The position numbers and the translations under genes were made by a program. Shown here piece after piece: positions 1-8,584 of a DNA stretch of 64,000 nucleotides. Positions within the stretch are counted from its first letter, which is position 1. Every line of letters starts with the position of its first letter. The DNA comes from Oceanimonas sp. GK1 (GTDB lineage Bacteria > Pseudomonadota > Gammaproteobacteria > Enterobacterales > Aeromonadaceae). Where the stretch lies: assembly GCF_000243075.1 (NCBI RefSeq), contig NC_016745.1, forward strand, positions 1,939,001-2,003,000, given 5' to 3'. Below the pieces are notes generated by a model. It was not told the DNA's origin. It saw only the letters and a list, made by a program, of their open reading frames with translations, and did no database searches.

Positions 1-10
1 GCGTTCTCTT

Positions 11-38
11 CGTCATTCCCGCGAAGGCGGGAATCCAG
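11..38. repeat. Short palindromic repeat, family B
   Basis: A hairpin-forming repeat of the form GTCATTCCCGC-GAA-GCGGGAAT lies just before the ureE leader. Variants of the same unit occur at 24105-24134, 49233-49258, 57488-57509 and 58975-58996. It probably sits between the upstream urease structural genes and ureE, but those genes are outside the window. Confidence 0.7.
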
Positions 39-99
39 GGCTGGTGGCAAGGTGAAGCAGGCAAATGCGACAAGAATGACTGATATGCGGAGGAAACAA

Positions 100-552
100 A
101 TGTTGAGAATCACCCAAAACCTGGGCCAGACCGATGCACCGGCCGACGATACCCTGACCCTGCCCTTTGAGCTGCGTCGAAAGGGGCGGCTGCGTGCCAT
201 CAGTGATGGCGGTACCGAGCTTGGGCTGTTTCTGGAGCGGGGCCGGGTGCTGATGGATGGAGACAAGCTGGTGAGCGAGGTCGGCCGGGTATTTGAGGTG
301 CGCGCCGGGGCCGAGCCGGTGATCACCGCCCATGCCCCCGACTGGCCCACTTTTACCCGCGCCTGTTATCACCTGGGCAACCGCCACGTCACCCTGGAGA
401 TTGGCGAATGCTGGCTGCGCTTTGCTTACGATCATGTGCTGGAGCACCTGGCCGAACACCTGGGGCTCAGGCTGGAACGGGACCATGTGCCGTTTCATCC
501 CGAGTCCGGGGCCTACCATGGCCTGGGTGGTCATCATCACCATGACCACTGA
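100..552 (+). CDS. ureE: Urease accessory protein UreE (nickel chaperone)
   Basis: UreE delivers Ni(II) to the UreG-UreF-UreH complex on apo-urease in the cytoplasm. The 150-residue protein has the family length, the conserved segment around CYHLGNRH near residue 90 whose last histidine binds metal at the dimer interface, and a short histidine-rich tail ending HHHHDH that would hold extra nickel. The start at 100 follows an AGGA ribosome-binding site at 91-94; an in-frame ATG at 52 lacks one. The gene overlaps ureF by 11 bases, which implies translational coupling in an operon with ureG and the permease. The family call is secure. Confidence 0.95.
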   Translation: MLRITQNLGQTDAPADDTLTLPFELRRKGRLRAISDGGTELGLFLERGRVLMDGDKLVSEVGRVFEVRAGAEPVITAHAPDWPTFTRACYHLGNRHVTLEIGECWLRFAYDHVLEHLAEHLGLRLERDHVPFHPESGAYHGLGGHHHHDH

Positions 553-1204
553 CAACGAACTGCTCGGGCTGCTGCACCTGGCCAGCCCGTCCTTGCCCAT
601 TGGTGGCTTTGCCTGGTCCGCCGGACTGGAGTCGGCCATTGAACTGGGCTGGGTGAACGATGAAACCCGGCTGCAGGCCTGGCTCGCCGTTGCCTTGCAG
701 AGCCTGGCCCACCTCGATCTGCCGGTACTGTTGCGTCTGTACGAGGCCCTGGCGGCGGAGCAGGAGCAGACGATGGTCTACTGGAACGACTTTCTTCGTG
801 CCAGCCGGGAAACCCGCGAGCTGCTGTTTGAAGACAAACAGCAGGCCCTGGCCCTGGTGCGGCTGCTGAAAGGGCAGGGGGTGGAGGTGGCCATGCTGCC
901 CGCGCCTCCGGCGCTGATGAGCGCCTGGGCGCTGGCGGCACGAAGCTGGGACCTGAGTGCCCGCACCGCCGCCCTGGGGTTTGCCTGGAGCTGGCTGGAA
1001 AACCAGCTGGCGGTGGCCGCCAAGACTCTGCCTTTGGGGCAGACCTCGGTGCAGCGGCTGCTGCTGGCGCTGAAGCCCGGGCTCATTCACGCGCTGAACG
1101 TGGCCGAGAGGCTTGACGATAACCAATTGGGGTTGGGCCTGCCCGGTCAGGTGCAGGCCAGTGCCCTGCATGAAACCCAATATTCCCGTTTATTCCGGAG
1201 TTGA
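542..1204 (+). CDS. ureF: Urease accessory protein UreF
   Basis: UreF is part of the UreD(H)-UreF-UreG complex that activates urease; it controls the GTPase activity of UreG and gates transfer of nickel and CO2 to the active site. The 220-residue helical protein begins with the typical stretch [19 protein letters not shown]. It starts inside the end of ureE (11-base overlap) and stops five bases before ureG. An open frame upstream to 332 is only the shadow of ureE. No ureD/ureH is seen here; it may lie to the left with ureABC. Confidence 0.94.
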   Translation: MTTDNELLGLLHLASPSLPIGGFAWSAGLESAIELGWVNDETRLQAWLAVALQSLAHLDLPVLLRLYEALAAEQEQTMVYWNDFLRASRETRELLFEDKQQALALVRLLKGQGVEVAMLPAPPALMSAWALAARSWDLSARTAALGFAWSWLENQLAVAAKTLPLGQTSVQRLLLALKPGLIHALNVAERLDDNQLGLGLPGQVQASALHETQYSRLFRS

Positions 1205-1208
1205 AACC

Positions 1209-1856
1209 ATGAGTACACACTGTTTGCGCGTTGGCGTGGGAGGGCCGGTGGGCTCGGGCAAGACGGCACTGCTGCGCCAGCTGTGCGCGGCCCTGCGCCG
1301 TCACTACAGCCTGGCGGTGGTCACCAACGACATTTACACCAGGGAAGACGCCGAATTTCTGCTGCGCCATCAAGCCCTGGAAGAAGACCGTATTCTCGGC
1401 GTGGAAACCGGCGGCTGCCCGCACACCGCCATTCGGGAAGACGCCTCCATGAACCTGGCGGCCATCGACACCCTGCAACAGCGCCATCCCGGCCTGGAGC
1501 TGGTGCTGGTGGAAAGCGGCGGCGACAACCTCTCCGCCACCTTCAGCCCGGAGCTGTCGGATCTTACCCTGTATGTCATCGACGTCTGTGCCGGTGACAA
1601 AATCCCCCGCAAGGGCGGCCCCGGTATCACCAAGTCGGATTTGCTGATCATCAACAAGACCGATCTGGCGCCCATGGTGAATGCCTCGCTGGAGGTGATG
1701 GACAGAGACGCCAGGCGCATGCGCGGCGCGCGGCCCTTTGTGTTTACCAACCTGATACGCGGCGACGGCCTGTTTGAAATCATTCGCTTTATTCAGCAAG
1801 CGGGCATGTTGCGACCGCTGCCCGACGATTTTGCCATTAACGGAGAGCCTGCATGA
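1209..1856 (+). CDS. ureG: Urease accessory GTPase UreG
   Basis: UreG is the SIMIBI-class GTPase that hydrolyses GTP to drive nickel insertion into urease. The P-loop GPVGSGKT lies at about residues 12-19, the nickel-binding Cys-Pro-His motif is visible in [13 protein letters not shown], and the base-specificity motif is NKTDL. The length of 215 residues is normal. The start at 1209 has GGAG at 1197-1200. The stop overlaps the start of the HupE/UreJ gene in an ATGA arrangement, so nickel insertion and nickel uptake are translated together. Confidence 0.96.
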   Translation: MSTHCLRVGVGGPVGSGKTALLRQLCAALRRHYSLAVVTNDIYTREDAEFLLRHQALEEDRILGVETGGCPHTAIREDASMNLAAIDTLQQRHPGLELVLVESGGDNLSATFSPELSDLTLYVIDVCAGDKIPRKGGPGITKSDLLIINKTDLAPMVNASLEVMDRDARRMRGARPFVFTNLIRGDGLFEIIRFIQQAGMLRPLPDDFAINGEPA

Positions 1857-2404
1857 ACAAAACCCTCGTTACTCTGGCGGCGCTGTTGCCCGCCGCCGCT
1901 TTTGCCCACCCCGGTCACGGTGAGGGCAGCCTTGCCGCCGGCCTGCTGCACCCCGTCATGGGCTGGGATCACCTGCTGGCCATGGTGGCGGTGGGCATGC
2001 TGGCCATGGCCGACAAGGAACAACAGGGCTGGCGCCTGCCGTTGGCCTTTGTGGCAGCCATGGTGGCGGGCGCCACCCTGGGCATGGCGGGCCTGGGCCT
2101 GCCGGCGGTGGAGCCGGTGATCTTGGCTTCCATGGTGGTGCTGGGCGGCCTGCTCGCCACCAACCTGGCCGGTGCGGGCCGCGGCCTGATGCTGCTGTGC
2201 ATCCTGTTTGGTTTGTTTCATGGCAATGCCCATGGCCTGGAAGCCCCGGCGTCCGGCTCGGCCATGACCTTTATGGCGGGCTTTGTACTGGCCACCGGTC
2301 TGCTCCATGGCGCCGGCTGGCTCGCCGCCCGCCATCTGCACGATGCCCTGTTGCGGGTATTTGGTTTTGCCGTGGCCGGCGTTGGCCTGCTGGCAGCGAT
2401 ATAA
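1853..2404 (+). CDS. ureJ: HupE/UreJ family nickel permease
   Basis: This is a predicted inner-membrane nickel transporter of 183 residues with about six membrane helices after a cleavable-looking N-terminus ([10 protein letters not shown]). The HupE/UreJ signature [12 protein letters not shown] is present near residue 33, and a second histidine-rich motif, [10 protein letters not shown], is about residue 119; both are thought to bind Ni(II). The 4-base overlap with ureG places it as the last gene of the urease accessory operon. Family members have also been linked to cobalt uptake, but the urease context favours nickel. Confidence 0.9.
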   Translation: MNKTLVTLAALLPAAAFAHPGHGEGSLAAGLLHPVMGWDHLLAMVAVGMLAMADKEQQGWRLPLAFVAAMVAGATLGMAGLGLPAVEPVILASMVVLGGLLATNLAGAGRGLMLLCILFGLFHGNAHGLEAPASGSAMTFMAGFVLATGLLHGAGWLAARHLHDALLRVFGFAVAGVGLLAAI

Positions 2405-2408
2405 TCAC

Positions 2409-2491
2409 CTCCTCCCCCTTAAACAAGGGGGAGGCCGGGAGGGGGTTAACACAACCCCACCCCAGCCCTCCCCTTGGAAAGGGGAGGGGGT
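2409..2491. repeat. Paired hairpin repeat, family A, after the urease operon
   Basis: Two C/G-rich hairpins lie back to back: CCTCCCCCTT/AAGGGGGAGG at 2411-2434, and CCCTCCCCTT/AAGGGGAGGG at about 2466-2488. The second, read on the minus strand, matches the unit at 24007-24049. It follows the permease stop by only a few bases and may stabilise the 3' end of the urease mRNA. Confidence 0.7.
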
Positions 2492-2597
2492 CACTCTAAA
2501 ATGCGGCCTTCCTGGTCAGGCAGGCCGCCACCGCGTTGCCAAAAGTTCCGATTGGGTCGATAATTTCGTTTTAATCCCCCCTTGCAAGGTTATTCCC

Positions 2598-3890
2598 ATG
2601 CTTGAACAGTATTTCCGGCTCAAAGAGCTCAATACCAATGTCCGCCAGGAAGTGGTGGCGGGCATCACCACCTTTCTCACCATGGCCTACATCATCTTCG
2701 TGAACCCGGCCATTCTGTCGGAAGCGGGCATGGACTACGGCGCCGTGTTTGTGGCCACCTGCCTGGCGGCGGCAGTGGGGTGTTTTATCATGGGGCTGGC
2801 GGCCAACTACCCCATTGCCCTGGCGCCGGGCATGGGCCTCAATGCCTTTTTCACCTACACGGTGGTGCTGACCGAGGGCTACAGCTGGCAAAGCGCCCTG
2901 GGGGCGGTGTTCTTCTCCGGCTGTATTTTCGTGCTGCTCAGCCTGTTCAAGGTGCGGGAGTGGATCATCAACGCCATTCCCAAACCGCTGAAGCTCGGCA
3001 TTGCCGCCGGTATCGGCCTGTTTCTGGCGCTGGTGGGGCTGAAAAGCGCCGGCATTATCGTGGACAACCCGGCCACCCTGGTGGGCCTGGGAGATGTCAC
3101 CGGCTTGCAGGCCGGGCTGGCGGTGCTGGGCTTTTTCCTGATCATCGGCATGGCCGCCCGGGGCATGCGCGGTGCCGTGATGATTGGCATTCTGGTGATC
3201 ACCGGCCTGGGGCTGGCCTTTGGTGATGTGGAATACCAGGGCATCGTCTCGGCGCCGCCCTCTATCATGCCCACCTTTTTGCAGCTGGATATTGCCGGCG
3301 CCTTTAACGTGGGCATGCTGTCGGTGATCTTCGCCTTTCTGTTTGTGGACCTGTTCGATACTTCAGGCACCCTGATCGCCGTGGCCCAGCGGGCCAAACT
3401 GCTGGACGAGCAAGGCCGGCTGCCGCGCCTGGGCCGCGCCCTGCTGGCCGACAGTACCGCCTCCATTGCCGGCTCCCTGCTGGGTACGTCCACCACCACC
3501 TCCTACGTGGAAAGCACCGCCGGCGTGGCGGTGGGCGGGCGCAGCGGCCTGACCGCCGTGGTGACCGGCCTGCTGTTTATTGCCGCTATCCTGTTTTCGC
3601 CCCTGGCGGGCATGGTGCCGGCCTATGCCACCGCCGGTGCCCTGGTGTATGTGGCGGTGCTGATGCTGGCCCAACTCGCTCACCTGCACTGGGACGACAT
3701 TACCGAGGCCGTGCCCGCCGTGGTGGTGCTGGTGATGATGCCCTTCACCTTTTCCATCGCCAACGGCATCGCCTTTGGCTTTATCAGTTTTGTGGCGGTC
3801 AAGGTGTTGTCCGGCCGCGCCGCCGAGGTAAGCCCGGTGGTCTGGGCCCTGGCGGTGCTGTTTGCGCTGAAATTTGCCTTTGGGGTGTGA
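2598..3890 (+). CDS. NCS2 (AzgA/GhxP-type) purine permease
   Basis: A 430-residue integral membrane protein of the nucleobase-cation symporter 2 family, AzgA branch, which imports hypoxanthine, guanine or adenine with protons. The branch features are visible: an N-terminal VVAGITTFLTMAYIIFVNP segment, ALAPGMGLNAFF near residue 80, DLFDTSGTL around residue 250 and TSTTTSYVES around residue 300. About 12-14 hydrophobic helices can be counted. The start at 2598 is the first ATG giving the standard N-terminus; the longer frame begins inside the upstream repeat. Substrate cannot be read from sequence. Purine breakdown yields urea, so the neighbourhood with urease may be functional (inference). Confidence 0.9.
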   Translation: MLEQYFRLKELNTNVRQEVVAGITTFLTMAYIIFVNPAILSEAGMDYGAVFVATCLAAAVGCFIMGLAANYPIALAPGMGLNAFFTYTVVLTEGYSWQSALGAVFFSGCIFVLLSLFKVREWIINAIPKPLKLGIAAGIGLFLALVGLKSAGIIVDNPATLVGLGDVTGLQAGLAVLGFFLIIGMAARGMRGAVMIGILVITGLGLAFGDVEYQGIVSAPPSIMPTFLQLDIAGAFNVGMLSVIFAFLFVDLFDTSGTLIAVAQRAKLLDEQGRLPRLGRALLADSTASIAGSLLGTSTTTSYVESTAGVAVGGRSGLTAVVTGLLFIAAILFSPLAGMVPAYATAGALVYVAVLMLAQLAHLHWDDITEAVPAVVVLVMMPFTFSIANGIAFGFISFVAVKVLSGRAAEVSPVVWALAVLFALKFAFGV

Positions 3891-3891
3891 T

Positions 3892-3916
3892 TCTGGAGCG
3901 CGGGCAGCTTGCCCGC
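3892..3916. repeat. Hairpin repeat, family C
   Basis: A 25-base unit reading TCTGGAGCGCGGGCAGCTTG followed by CCCGC. It begins one base after the permease stop codon and is identical to 49111-49135, which lies three bases after the ndh stop. The GCGGGCAGCTTGCCCGC core folds as a hairpin. Confidence 0.8.
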
Positions 3917-3940
3917 TTTTTGGCGCGAAGCGGACAATGA

Positions 3941-4113
3941 ATACCAATTACATTAAGCAAGTGATCTGTTTTCGGCCCTGTTGTAGCTGCCACTTTAGTC
4001 GGCAGAGCCTGTGCAACAGGCCTTGAAGACACAGTAGTCTTCAGGCTAGCGCCAGCTAAAGCGGCGCCTACGGCTCAGATACACAATGAATCAATGTTTA
4101 TTCCGATTGGTAT
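3941..4113. repeat. MITE-like or REP-like composite repeat
   Basis: The segment is bounded by perfect 8-bp inverted ends, ATACCAAT at 3941-3948 and ATTGGTAT at 4106-4113. Inside are a pair of imperfectly complementary blocks (GTAGCTGCCACTTTAGTCGGC near 3982, and GCCAGCTAAAGCGGCGCCTAC near 4051) and a 7-bp palindrome TGAAGAC/GTCTTCA at 4024-4043. There is no open reading frame, so any movement would need a helper transposase. No obvious target-site duplication is visible, so the transposon origin is uncertain. Confidence 0.5.
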
Positions 4114-4119
4114 AAATAC

Positions 4120-4146
4120 AAAAAAGCCCCGAAACCGGGGCTTTTG
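4120..4146. terminator. Bidirectional rho-independent terminator, asnS side
   Basis: The stem AAAGCCCCG-AAA-CCGGGGCTTTT has an A-run before it and a T-run after it, so it can act on either strand. Its main client is asnS, whose minus-strand stop is at 4168. It also insulates asnS from the upstream repeat cluster. Confidence 0.85.
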
Positions 4147-4167
4147 CTGTTATTTGGCGTTAAACGC

Positions 4168-5568
4168 TTAGAAGTCTGCGTTGCGCGGGGTGCGCGGGAA
4201 GGGGATCACGTCGCGCACGTTGCCCATGCCGGTCACGTAGGCCACCAGGCGCTCAAAGCCCAGACCAAAGCCGGCGTGGGGCACGGTGCCGTAGCGGCGC
4301 AGGTCCCGGTACCAGCCGTAGTCATCCTTGTTCAGGCCCATTTCTTCCAGGCGGGCGTCCAGCACTTCCAGCACTTCTTCCCGCTGGGAGCCACCGATGA
4401 TCTCGCCAATGCCCGGGGCCAGCACGTCCATCGCCGCCACGGTTTTGCCGTCGGCGTTCAGCTTCATGTAGAAGGCCTTGATGTCTTTCGGGTAGTTCTT
4501 CACCACCACCGGCGCCTTGAAGTGCTCTTCCGCCAGGTAACGCTCGTGCTCGGACGACAGGTCCACGCCCCATTCCACCGGGAACTCGAACTGTTTGCCG
4601 GACTGCTTCAGGATCTCCACCGCATCGGTGTAGTCCACCTGGGCGAAGTCTTTTTCCACAAAGCTCTGCAGCCGGGTAATGGCGTTTTTGTCCACCCGCT
4701 CGGCAAAGAAGGTCATGTCGTCCATGCGCTCGGCCAGCACCGCCTTGAACACGTATTTCAGCATGTCTTCGGCGAGGCGGGCGGCGTCGTCCAGATCCGC
4801 AAAGGCCAGCTCCGGCTCCACCATCCAGAATTCCGCCAGGTGGCGGCTGGTGTTGGAGTTTTCGGCGCGGAAAGTGGGGCCAAAGGTATACACCTTGCTC
4901 AGGGCGCAGGCATAGGTTTCGGCGTTCAGCTGGCCGGACACGGTCAGAAACGCCTCCTTGCCAAAGAAGTCTTCACCAAAGTCGATGTCGCCCTTGTCGG
5001 TGCGCGGCAGGTTGTGCAGATCCAGGGTGGACACCCGGAACATTTCGCCGGCGCCTTCACAGTCGGAGGCGGTCACGATGGGCGTGGCCACCCACATGTA
5101 GCCGTTTTCATGAAAGAAGCGGTGCAGCGCCTGAGACAGGCAGTTACGCACCCGGGCCACAGCGCCGATCAGGTTGGTGCGCGGGCGCAGGTGGGCGTAT
5201 TCCCGCAGATATTCAATGGAGTGGCGTTTGGCGGCCATGGGGTAGGTGTCGGGATCGTCCACCCAACCCACTACCTTTACCTCGGTGGCCTGCAGCTCAA
5301 AGTCCTGGCCCTGGCCCTGGGACTCCACCACGGTGCCGGTCACTTCCACCGAACAGCCGGTGGTTAAACGCACCACTTCAGACTGATAATTCGCCACGTT
5401 TTCGGGCACCACGGCCTGCACCGGATTGAAGCAGCTGCCGTCGTGAATGGCCAAAAACGAAATTCCCGCCTTGGAGTCACGGCGAGTGCGAATCCACCCC
5501 TTTACGGTAAGGGGGGTGCCAACGGCATATTTGCCCGCCAGCACATCAGTTACGGATGCGTGGGTCAT
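4168..5568 (-). CDS. asnS: Asparaginyl-tRNA synthetase
   Basis: AsnRS charges tRNA-Asn with asparagine using ATP. The 466-residue length matches the E. coli enzyme. An N-terminal OB-fold anticodon-binding domain (about residues 15-100, [20 protein letters not shown]) precedes the class IIb catalytic domain, in which motif 2 ([21 protein letters not shown]) and motif 3 ([10 protein letters not shown]) are clear. The start at 5568 has a GGAGAG ribosome-binding site a few bases upstream. It is a stand-alone gene with its own terminator and is divergent from the small membrane-protein gene at 5681. Confidence 0.97.
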   Translation of the reverse strand: MTHASVTDVLAGKYAVGTPLTVKGWIRTRRDSKAGISFLAIHDGSCFNPVQAVVPENVANYQSEVVRLTTGCSVEVTGTVVESQGQGQDFELQATEVKVVGWVDDPDTYPMAAKRHSIEYLREYAHLRPRTNLIGAVARVRNCLSQALHRFFHENGYMWVATPIVTASDCEGAGEMFRVSTLDLHNLPRTDKGDIDFGEDFFGKEAFLTVSGQLNAETYACALSKVYTFGPTFRAENSNTSRHLAEFWMVEPELAFADLDDAARLAEDMLKYVFKAVLAERMDDMTFFAERVDKNAITRLQSFVEKDFAQVDYTDAVEILKQSGKQFEFPVEWGVDLSSEHERYLAEEHFKAPVVVKNYPKDIKAFYMKLNADGKTVAAMDVLAPGIGEIIGGSQREEVLEVLDARLEEMGLNKDDYGWYRDLRRYGTVPHAGFGLGFERLVAYVTGMGNVRDVIPFPRTPRNADF

Positions 5569-5680
5569 GTAAATCGCTCTCCAGCTTTAAACTAAACCGG
5601 CCCCGGGCCGATACACTATACATAAGGAAGCTAATGTTACCCGTGTGGGGTCAGGACTCAAGCAAAAGATGGGAGGGGCC

Positions 5681-6025
5681 ATGGCGAAGCAACGCAAAGA
5701 CCGGCTCGGCGCCCTGTTGGCGGCACTCACCGGCGGTGGCTGGACGCTCTACTTCCTGCTGCTTATCCTGTTTCACTACGGCCGGCCCGAGCAGGAATAC
5801 GGCTATTTGCGCTATCTCGAGGTGGAAGTGCGCACCGGCTGGCTGACCCTGCCGACACTGTGGTTTCACTTAGGCATTTGGGGCGCGCTGGGGCTGGCGG
5901 TGACCACCTTTACCCTGGTGCACCTCAAGGGCCGGCGCCACAGCCAGTATCTCAAGGTCTATCTGGTGATGTTGGCCGCCGCCGCCACTTTCACCCTGCT
6001 GCTGTTCTACTTTTACCCTGCCTAG
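5681..6025 (+). CDS. Small membrane protein of unknown function
   Basis: This 114-residue protein is not recognised. It has a basic N-terminus (MAKQRKDR) and three predicted membrane helices: about residues 12-30 (WTLYFLLLILFHY), 55-78 (LPTLWFHLGIWGALGLAVTTF) and 93-112. The start at 5681 is preceded by a strong GGGAGGGG ribosome-binding site; a longer frame from 5645 has none. It lies 49 bases before the L,D-transpeptidase gene on the same strand and may be co-transcribed with it, but nothing in the sequence shows a shared role. Confidence 0.75.
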   Translation: MAKQRKDRLGALLAALTGGGWTLYFLLLILFHYGRPEQEYGYLRYLEVEVRTGWLTLPTLWFHLGIWGALGLAVTTFTLVHLKGRRHSQYLKVYLVMLAAAATFTLLLFYFYPA

Positions 6026-6073
6026 AAAACAAAGTTGGCCATACTTGTTGTAATGACCCAGGGAGGGGACGTT

Positions 6074-7405
6074 ATGGCAAGAATACTGTTTAGTCTGTTG
6101 TTAACCGCGACCTTGCTGCTGAGTGCTCAGGCCTCGGCCCGGCTCTTGTGGCACACCGAGGGCGCACTTAATGAAGCCGGGCAACAGCTTCAGCACCTGT
6201 TATTGTTCGATGAGCGCACCCTGGCGGCCATGAGCCCGGCCGAGCGGGATGACTGGCTTACTCAGGAGTGGCGCGCCGTGCTGAAAGCGCGGGAGCGCTT
6301 TGCCCAATATACCCTGCCGGCCCACTGGCGCACCGAGGGCTTTGAGCAGGCCATTCGGCAACAACACCTCACCGCCTACATGGCCGACCAGGCTCCCGAT
6401 TACCACGGCTACCGCGAGCTGCAGCGTCATTACCATCGTTTGGCGAACGTAACGGATTACACTCCGTTACCCCCCGGCCCCGAGGTGCGCCCCGGCGAGC
6501 GGGACGGGGCCATCCCGGCATTGCGCCAACGGCTGGCCGAGCTGGGCCGGCACGTGCCGGCACCCGTGGGCCGCGCCGATGTGCTGGACCCGCCCTTAAG
6601 CGAAACCCTGGCCGCCCTGCAACGGGCCGGCGGCCTGGAGGTGACCGGCGGGCTGAACCAGGCGACCCGGGCCCTGATAAACCGCTCACCCGCCGAGCTG
6701 CGCGCCGAGATAAAAACCAACCTGCGCCGCTGGCTCAGGCTGCCGCCCGCCACCCGTGACTATGTGCTGATCAACATTCCTTCCTACCGGCTGACCCTGG
6801 TGCGGGAAGGCCGCCCCCAGTTGGCGATGAAGGTCATCGTAGGGCGGCCCGACTGGCCCACGCCGGAGCTGGCTACCCATATCGATGCCCTCAAGGTGAA
6901 CCCCGACTGGACCCCCACCGCCAACATAGTGCGGGAAGACCTGCTGCCGGCCCAGCAGCGGGATGCCGGTTACCTCGACCGCAACGGCTTTGCCGCTTGG
7001 CTGCCCGGAGAAAATACGCCTGTGCTGCCGTCCAGCATCGACTGGCACCGTCCGCCCCCCGGCTTGCGCCTGGTGCAGCAGCCCGGCCCGGCCAATGCCC
7101 TGGGACGGCTCAAGTTCGAGATGCAAAACCGCCACAGTGTGTATTTGCACGACACCCCCGATAAATCCCTGTTCGGCCGCGACCGGCGGGCGCTCAGCCA
7201 CGGCTGCGTGCGCCTGGCCGAGCCTGATGCCCTGGCCAGTGGCCTGGGCTGGCAAGTGCCCGAGCACGAGCGCACCCAGGTGCTGCCGCCCCCCGAGCGG
7301 CTGCCGGTGTATATGGTGTATTTCACCGCCTGGAGCGAGGGCGGCAGCCTGGTGTTTGCCGGGGATGTATACGGCAAAAACCGCACCGCCAACGAGGCGG
7401 GATAA
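6074..7405 (+). CDS. L,D-transpeptidase of the YcbB (LdtD) type
   Basis: Predicted periplasmic enzyme that forms 3-3 cross-links in peptidoglycan. A signal peptide (residues 1-20, ending ASA) is followed by a helical N-terminal region, a peptidoglycan-binding-like segment near residues 150-215 (PLSETLAALQRAGGLEVTGGLNQATRALINRSP) and a YkuD domain from about residue 230. The catalytic motif SHGCVRL places His376 and Cys378, and YLHDTP is the conserved strand before it. At 443 residues it is shorter than E. coli LdtD (615). The start at 6074 follows GGGAGGGGAC. Expressed independently or together with the small membrane protein upstream. Confidence 0.9.
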   Translation: MARILFSLLLTATLLLSAQASARLLWHTEGALNEAGQQLQHLLLFDERTLAAMSPAERDDWLTQEWRAVLKARERFAQYTLPAHWRTEGFEQAIRQQHLTAYMADQAPDYHGYRELQRHYHRLANVTDYTPLPPGPEVRPGERDGAIPALRQRLAELGRHVPAPVGRADVLDPPLSETLAALQRAGGLEVTGGLNQATRALINRSPAELRAEIKTNLRRWLRLPPATRDYVLINIPSYRLTLVREGRPQLAMKVIVGRPDWPTPELATHIDALKVNPDWTPTANIVREDLLPAQQRDAGYLDRNGFAAWLPGENTPVLPSSIDWHRPPPGLRLVQQPGPANALGRLKFEMQNRHSVYLHDTPDKSLFGRDRRALSHGCVRLAEPDALASGLGWQVPEHERTQVLPPPERLPVYMVYFTAWSEGGSLVFAGDVYGKNRTANEAG

Positions 7406-7801
7406 GTGCCAAAAGGAACCCAAGCAGGGAACCAAACGAAAAACATGAACAATAGGACGGAAACGGGCGGCGAACATTCGGAAACTTGCACTAATAAAAC
7501 GCCTTGCTCCTGAAGTAACTGCGCTATAACTAATAACAAGCACAACGCTTAAGGCCCGGTACTTAAGAGACTAATAAGTACCGGAACATATAATCAAGCG
7601 AAAGGGAGGCCGCGAGACTATATGGGGAATACAGGCACAGATAGTGCCACACTTTAAATTAATGTTTAAAGTGAAATGGTTAAAAAAGACGAAAAAAGAC
7701 GTTTAGTGTGAAATGCGTTAATTGAAAGGGTAAGTATTGACCAGGAAGGTTTTCTGTAATGCAGGGACCTGAAAACACAATCAAGGAAAGAGGGTTTTCT
7801 T
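7406..7801. promoter_or_regulatory. Palindrome-rich leader of the Tad locus
   Basis: This 396-base gap holds no gene. It has three perfect inverted repeats: CCGGTACTTA/TAAGTACCGG (7556-7584, spacer 9), GGCAC/GTGCC (7634-7648, spacer 5) and ACTTTAAA/TTTAAAGT (7651-7672, spacer 6). A tandem A-tract repeat of AAAAAAGACG follows at 7682-7701. It is markedly AT-richer than its surroundings from 7585 on. The arrangement suggests regulator-binding sites and bent DNA controlling flp expression, but no confident -35/-10 pair could be assigned. Confidence 0.6.
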
Positions 7802-8014
7802 ATGTTTATTGCCAAAGAATTGCTGCGTCTGGTAAATGATGAAGAAGGTCTGACCGTAGTGGAATATGCGATTGCGGGTGGACTGGTGGCTGCGGGTGTT
7901 GTGACTGCATTTGTTGGGTTAGGAGGTAACGTTGCTAACGTAATGACTGACCTTTGTACTGATTTGGGAACTGCGGCAGCAAGTACTGCAGGTGGTACTG
8001 AGACTTGTGTTTAA
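7802..8014 (+). CDS. flp: Flp-family type IVb pilin
   Basis: The 70-residue prepilin is the subunit of the Tad pilus. After a short hydrophilic leader the cleavage site is after Gly16 (DEEG, then LTVVEY), giving the mature Glu5-Tyr6 pair at Glu21-Tyr22 that is diagnostic of Flp pilins. A single hydrophobic helix follows (about residues 23-45). Two cysteines near the C-terminus (Cys53 and Cys69) could form a disulphide. An AAAGAGGG ribosome-binding site precedes the start. A strong terminator lies right after the gene, so pilin mRNA is likely made in excess over the assembly genes. Confidence 0.94.
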   Translation: MFIAKELLRLVNDEEGLTVVEYAIAGGLVAAGVVTAFVGLGGNVANVMTDLCTDLGTAAASTAGGTETCV

Positions 8015-8022
8015 TTAAGTTT

Positions 8023-8057
8023 AACTGAGCGAGAGTTATGCTCTCGCTCAGTTTTTG
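8023..8057 (+). terminator. Strong terminator between flp and tadV
   Basis: A perfect 12-bp stem ACTGAGCGAGAG/CTCTCGCTCAGT with a short loop is followed by five T residues. It lies nine bases after the flp stop. Partial read-through would set a high pilin-to-machinery ratio. The tadV start is only about ten bases beyond the T-run, so tadV and its followers probably depend on this read-through. Confidence 0.9.
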
Positions 8058-8065
8058 GTGATGCT

Positions 8066-8584
8066 ATGGAACAGCTACCATTATTGCTATTTCTGATGGC
8101 GGTGTGCTGGACGGATCTGACCCGCCACAAGATTCCCAACTGGCTGACGTTGAGTTTTATTCCGCTGGCGCTGGCCTTTCATGCCCTTATTGGTGAAGGT
8201 CCGGCCTTTGCCTTATCCGGGCTGGTGTATTCCTTTATTATCCTGTTTCCGTTTTTTGTGCTGCGTATCTTTGCCGGCGGCGATGTGAAGCTCGGCATGG
8301 CCATTGCCACCTTTACCGGCTGGCAGGTGTTTCTGGAAGGGTTGCTCTATGGCCTGATCATTGGCCTGCCGCTAGTGCTGGTACTGGCCTGGCGAAAAGT
8401 CGGCTGGCAGGGGGTTAAAGCCACCTTCAGCCGCTACGGCATTATATTGGGCACCCGTCGCTATCTGGCACCGGTAGACAATGAAATGGCCGGACTAAAA
8501 GTGCCTTACGGCCCGGCCCTGGCCCTGGGTGCGGCCCTGGCGGTTATTCTGAATAAATACCAGATTTACACCCTGGTATCTTAG
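8066..8584 (+). CDS. tadV: Prepilin peptidase TadV/CpaA
   Basis: An A24-family aspartic protease of the inner membrane that removes the leader of Flp (and of TadE/F pseudopilins). The two catalytic aspartates are visible: Asp17 in CWTDLTRHKIPN and Asp73 in the GGDVK motif. At 172 residues it has the short form typical of TadV, without the methyltransferase domain of PilD. About five or six membrane helices are present. It follows the flp terminator and precedes a spacer with tandem repeats and the AAA+ ATPase gene. Confidence 0.93.
   Translation: MEQLPLLLFLMAVCWTDLTRHKIPNWLTLSFIPLALAFHALIGEGPAFALSGLVYSFIILFPFFVLRIFAGGDVKLGMAIATFTGWQVFLEGLLYGLIIGLPLVLVLAWRKVGWQGVKATFSRYGIILGTRRYLAPVDNEMAGLKVPYGPALALGAALAVILNKYQIYTLVS

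Noticed and set aside
4144-5367. A 407-residue plus-strand frame opposite asnS
   Set aside because: It lies over a certain housekeeping gene and the asnS terminator, and its composition is that of an antisense frame.
7620-7660. Sigma-54 promoter before flp, suggested by GGCAC and GTGCC
   Set aside because: The TGGCAC-N5-TTGC pattern is not met; the bases belong to a symmetrical palindrome.
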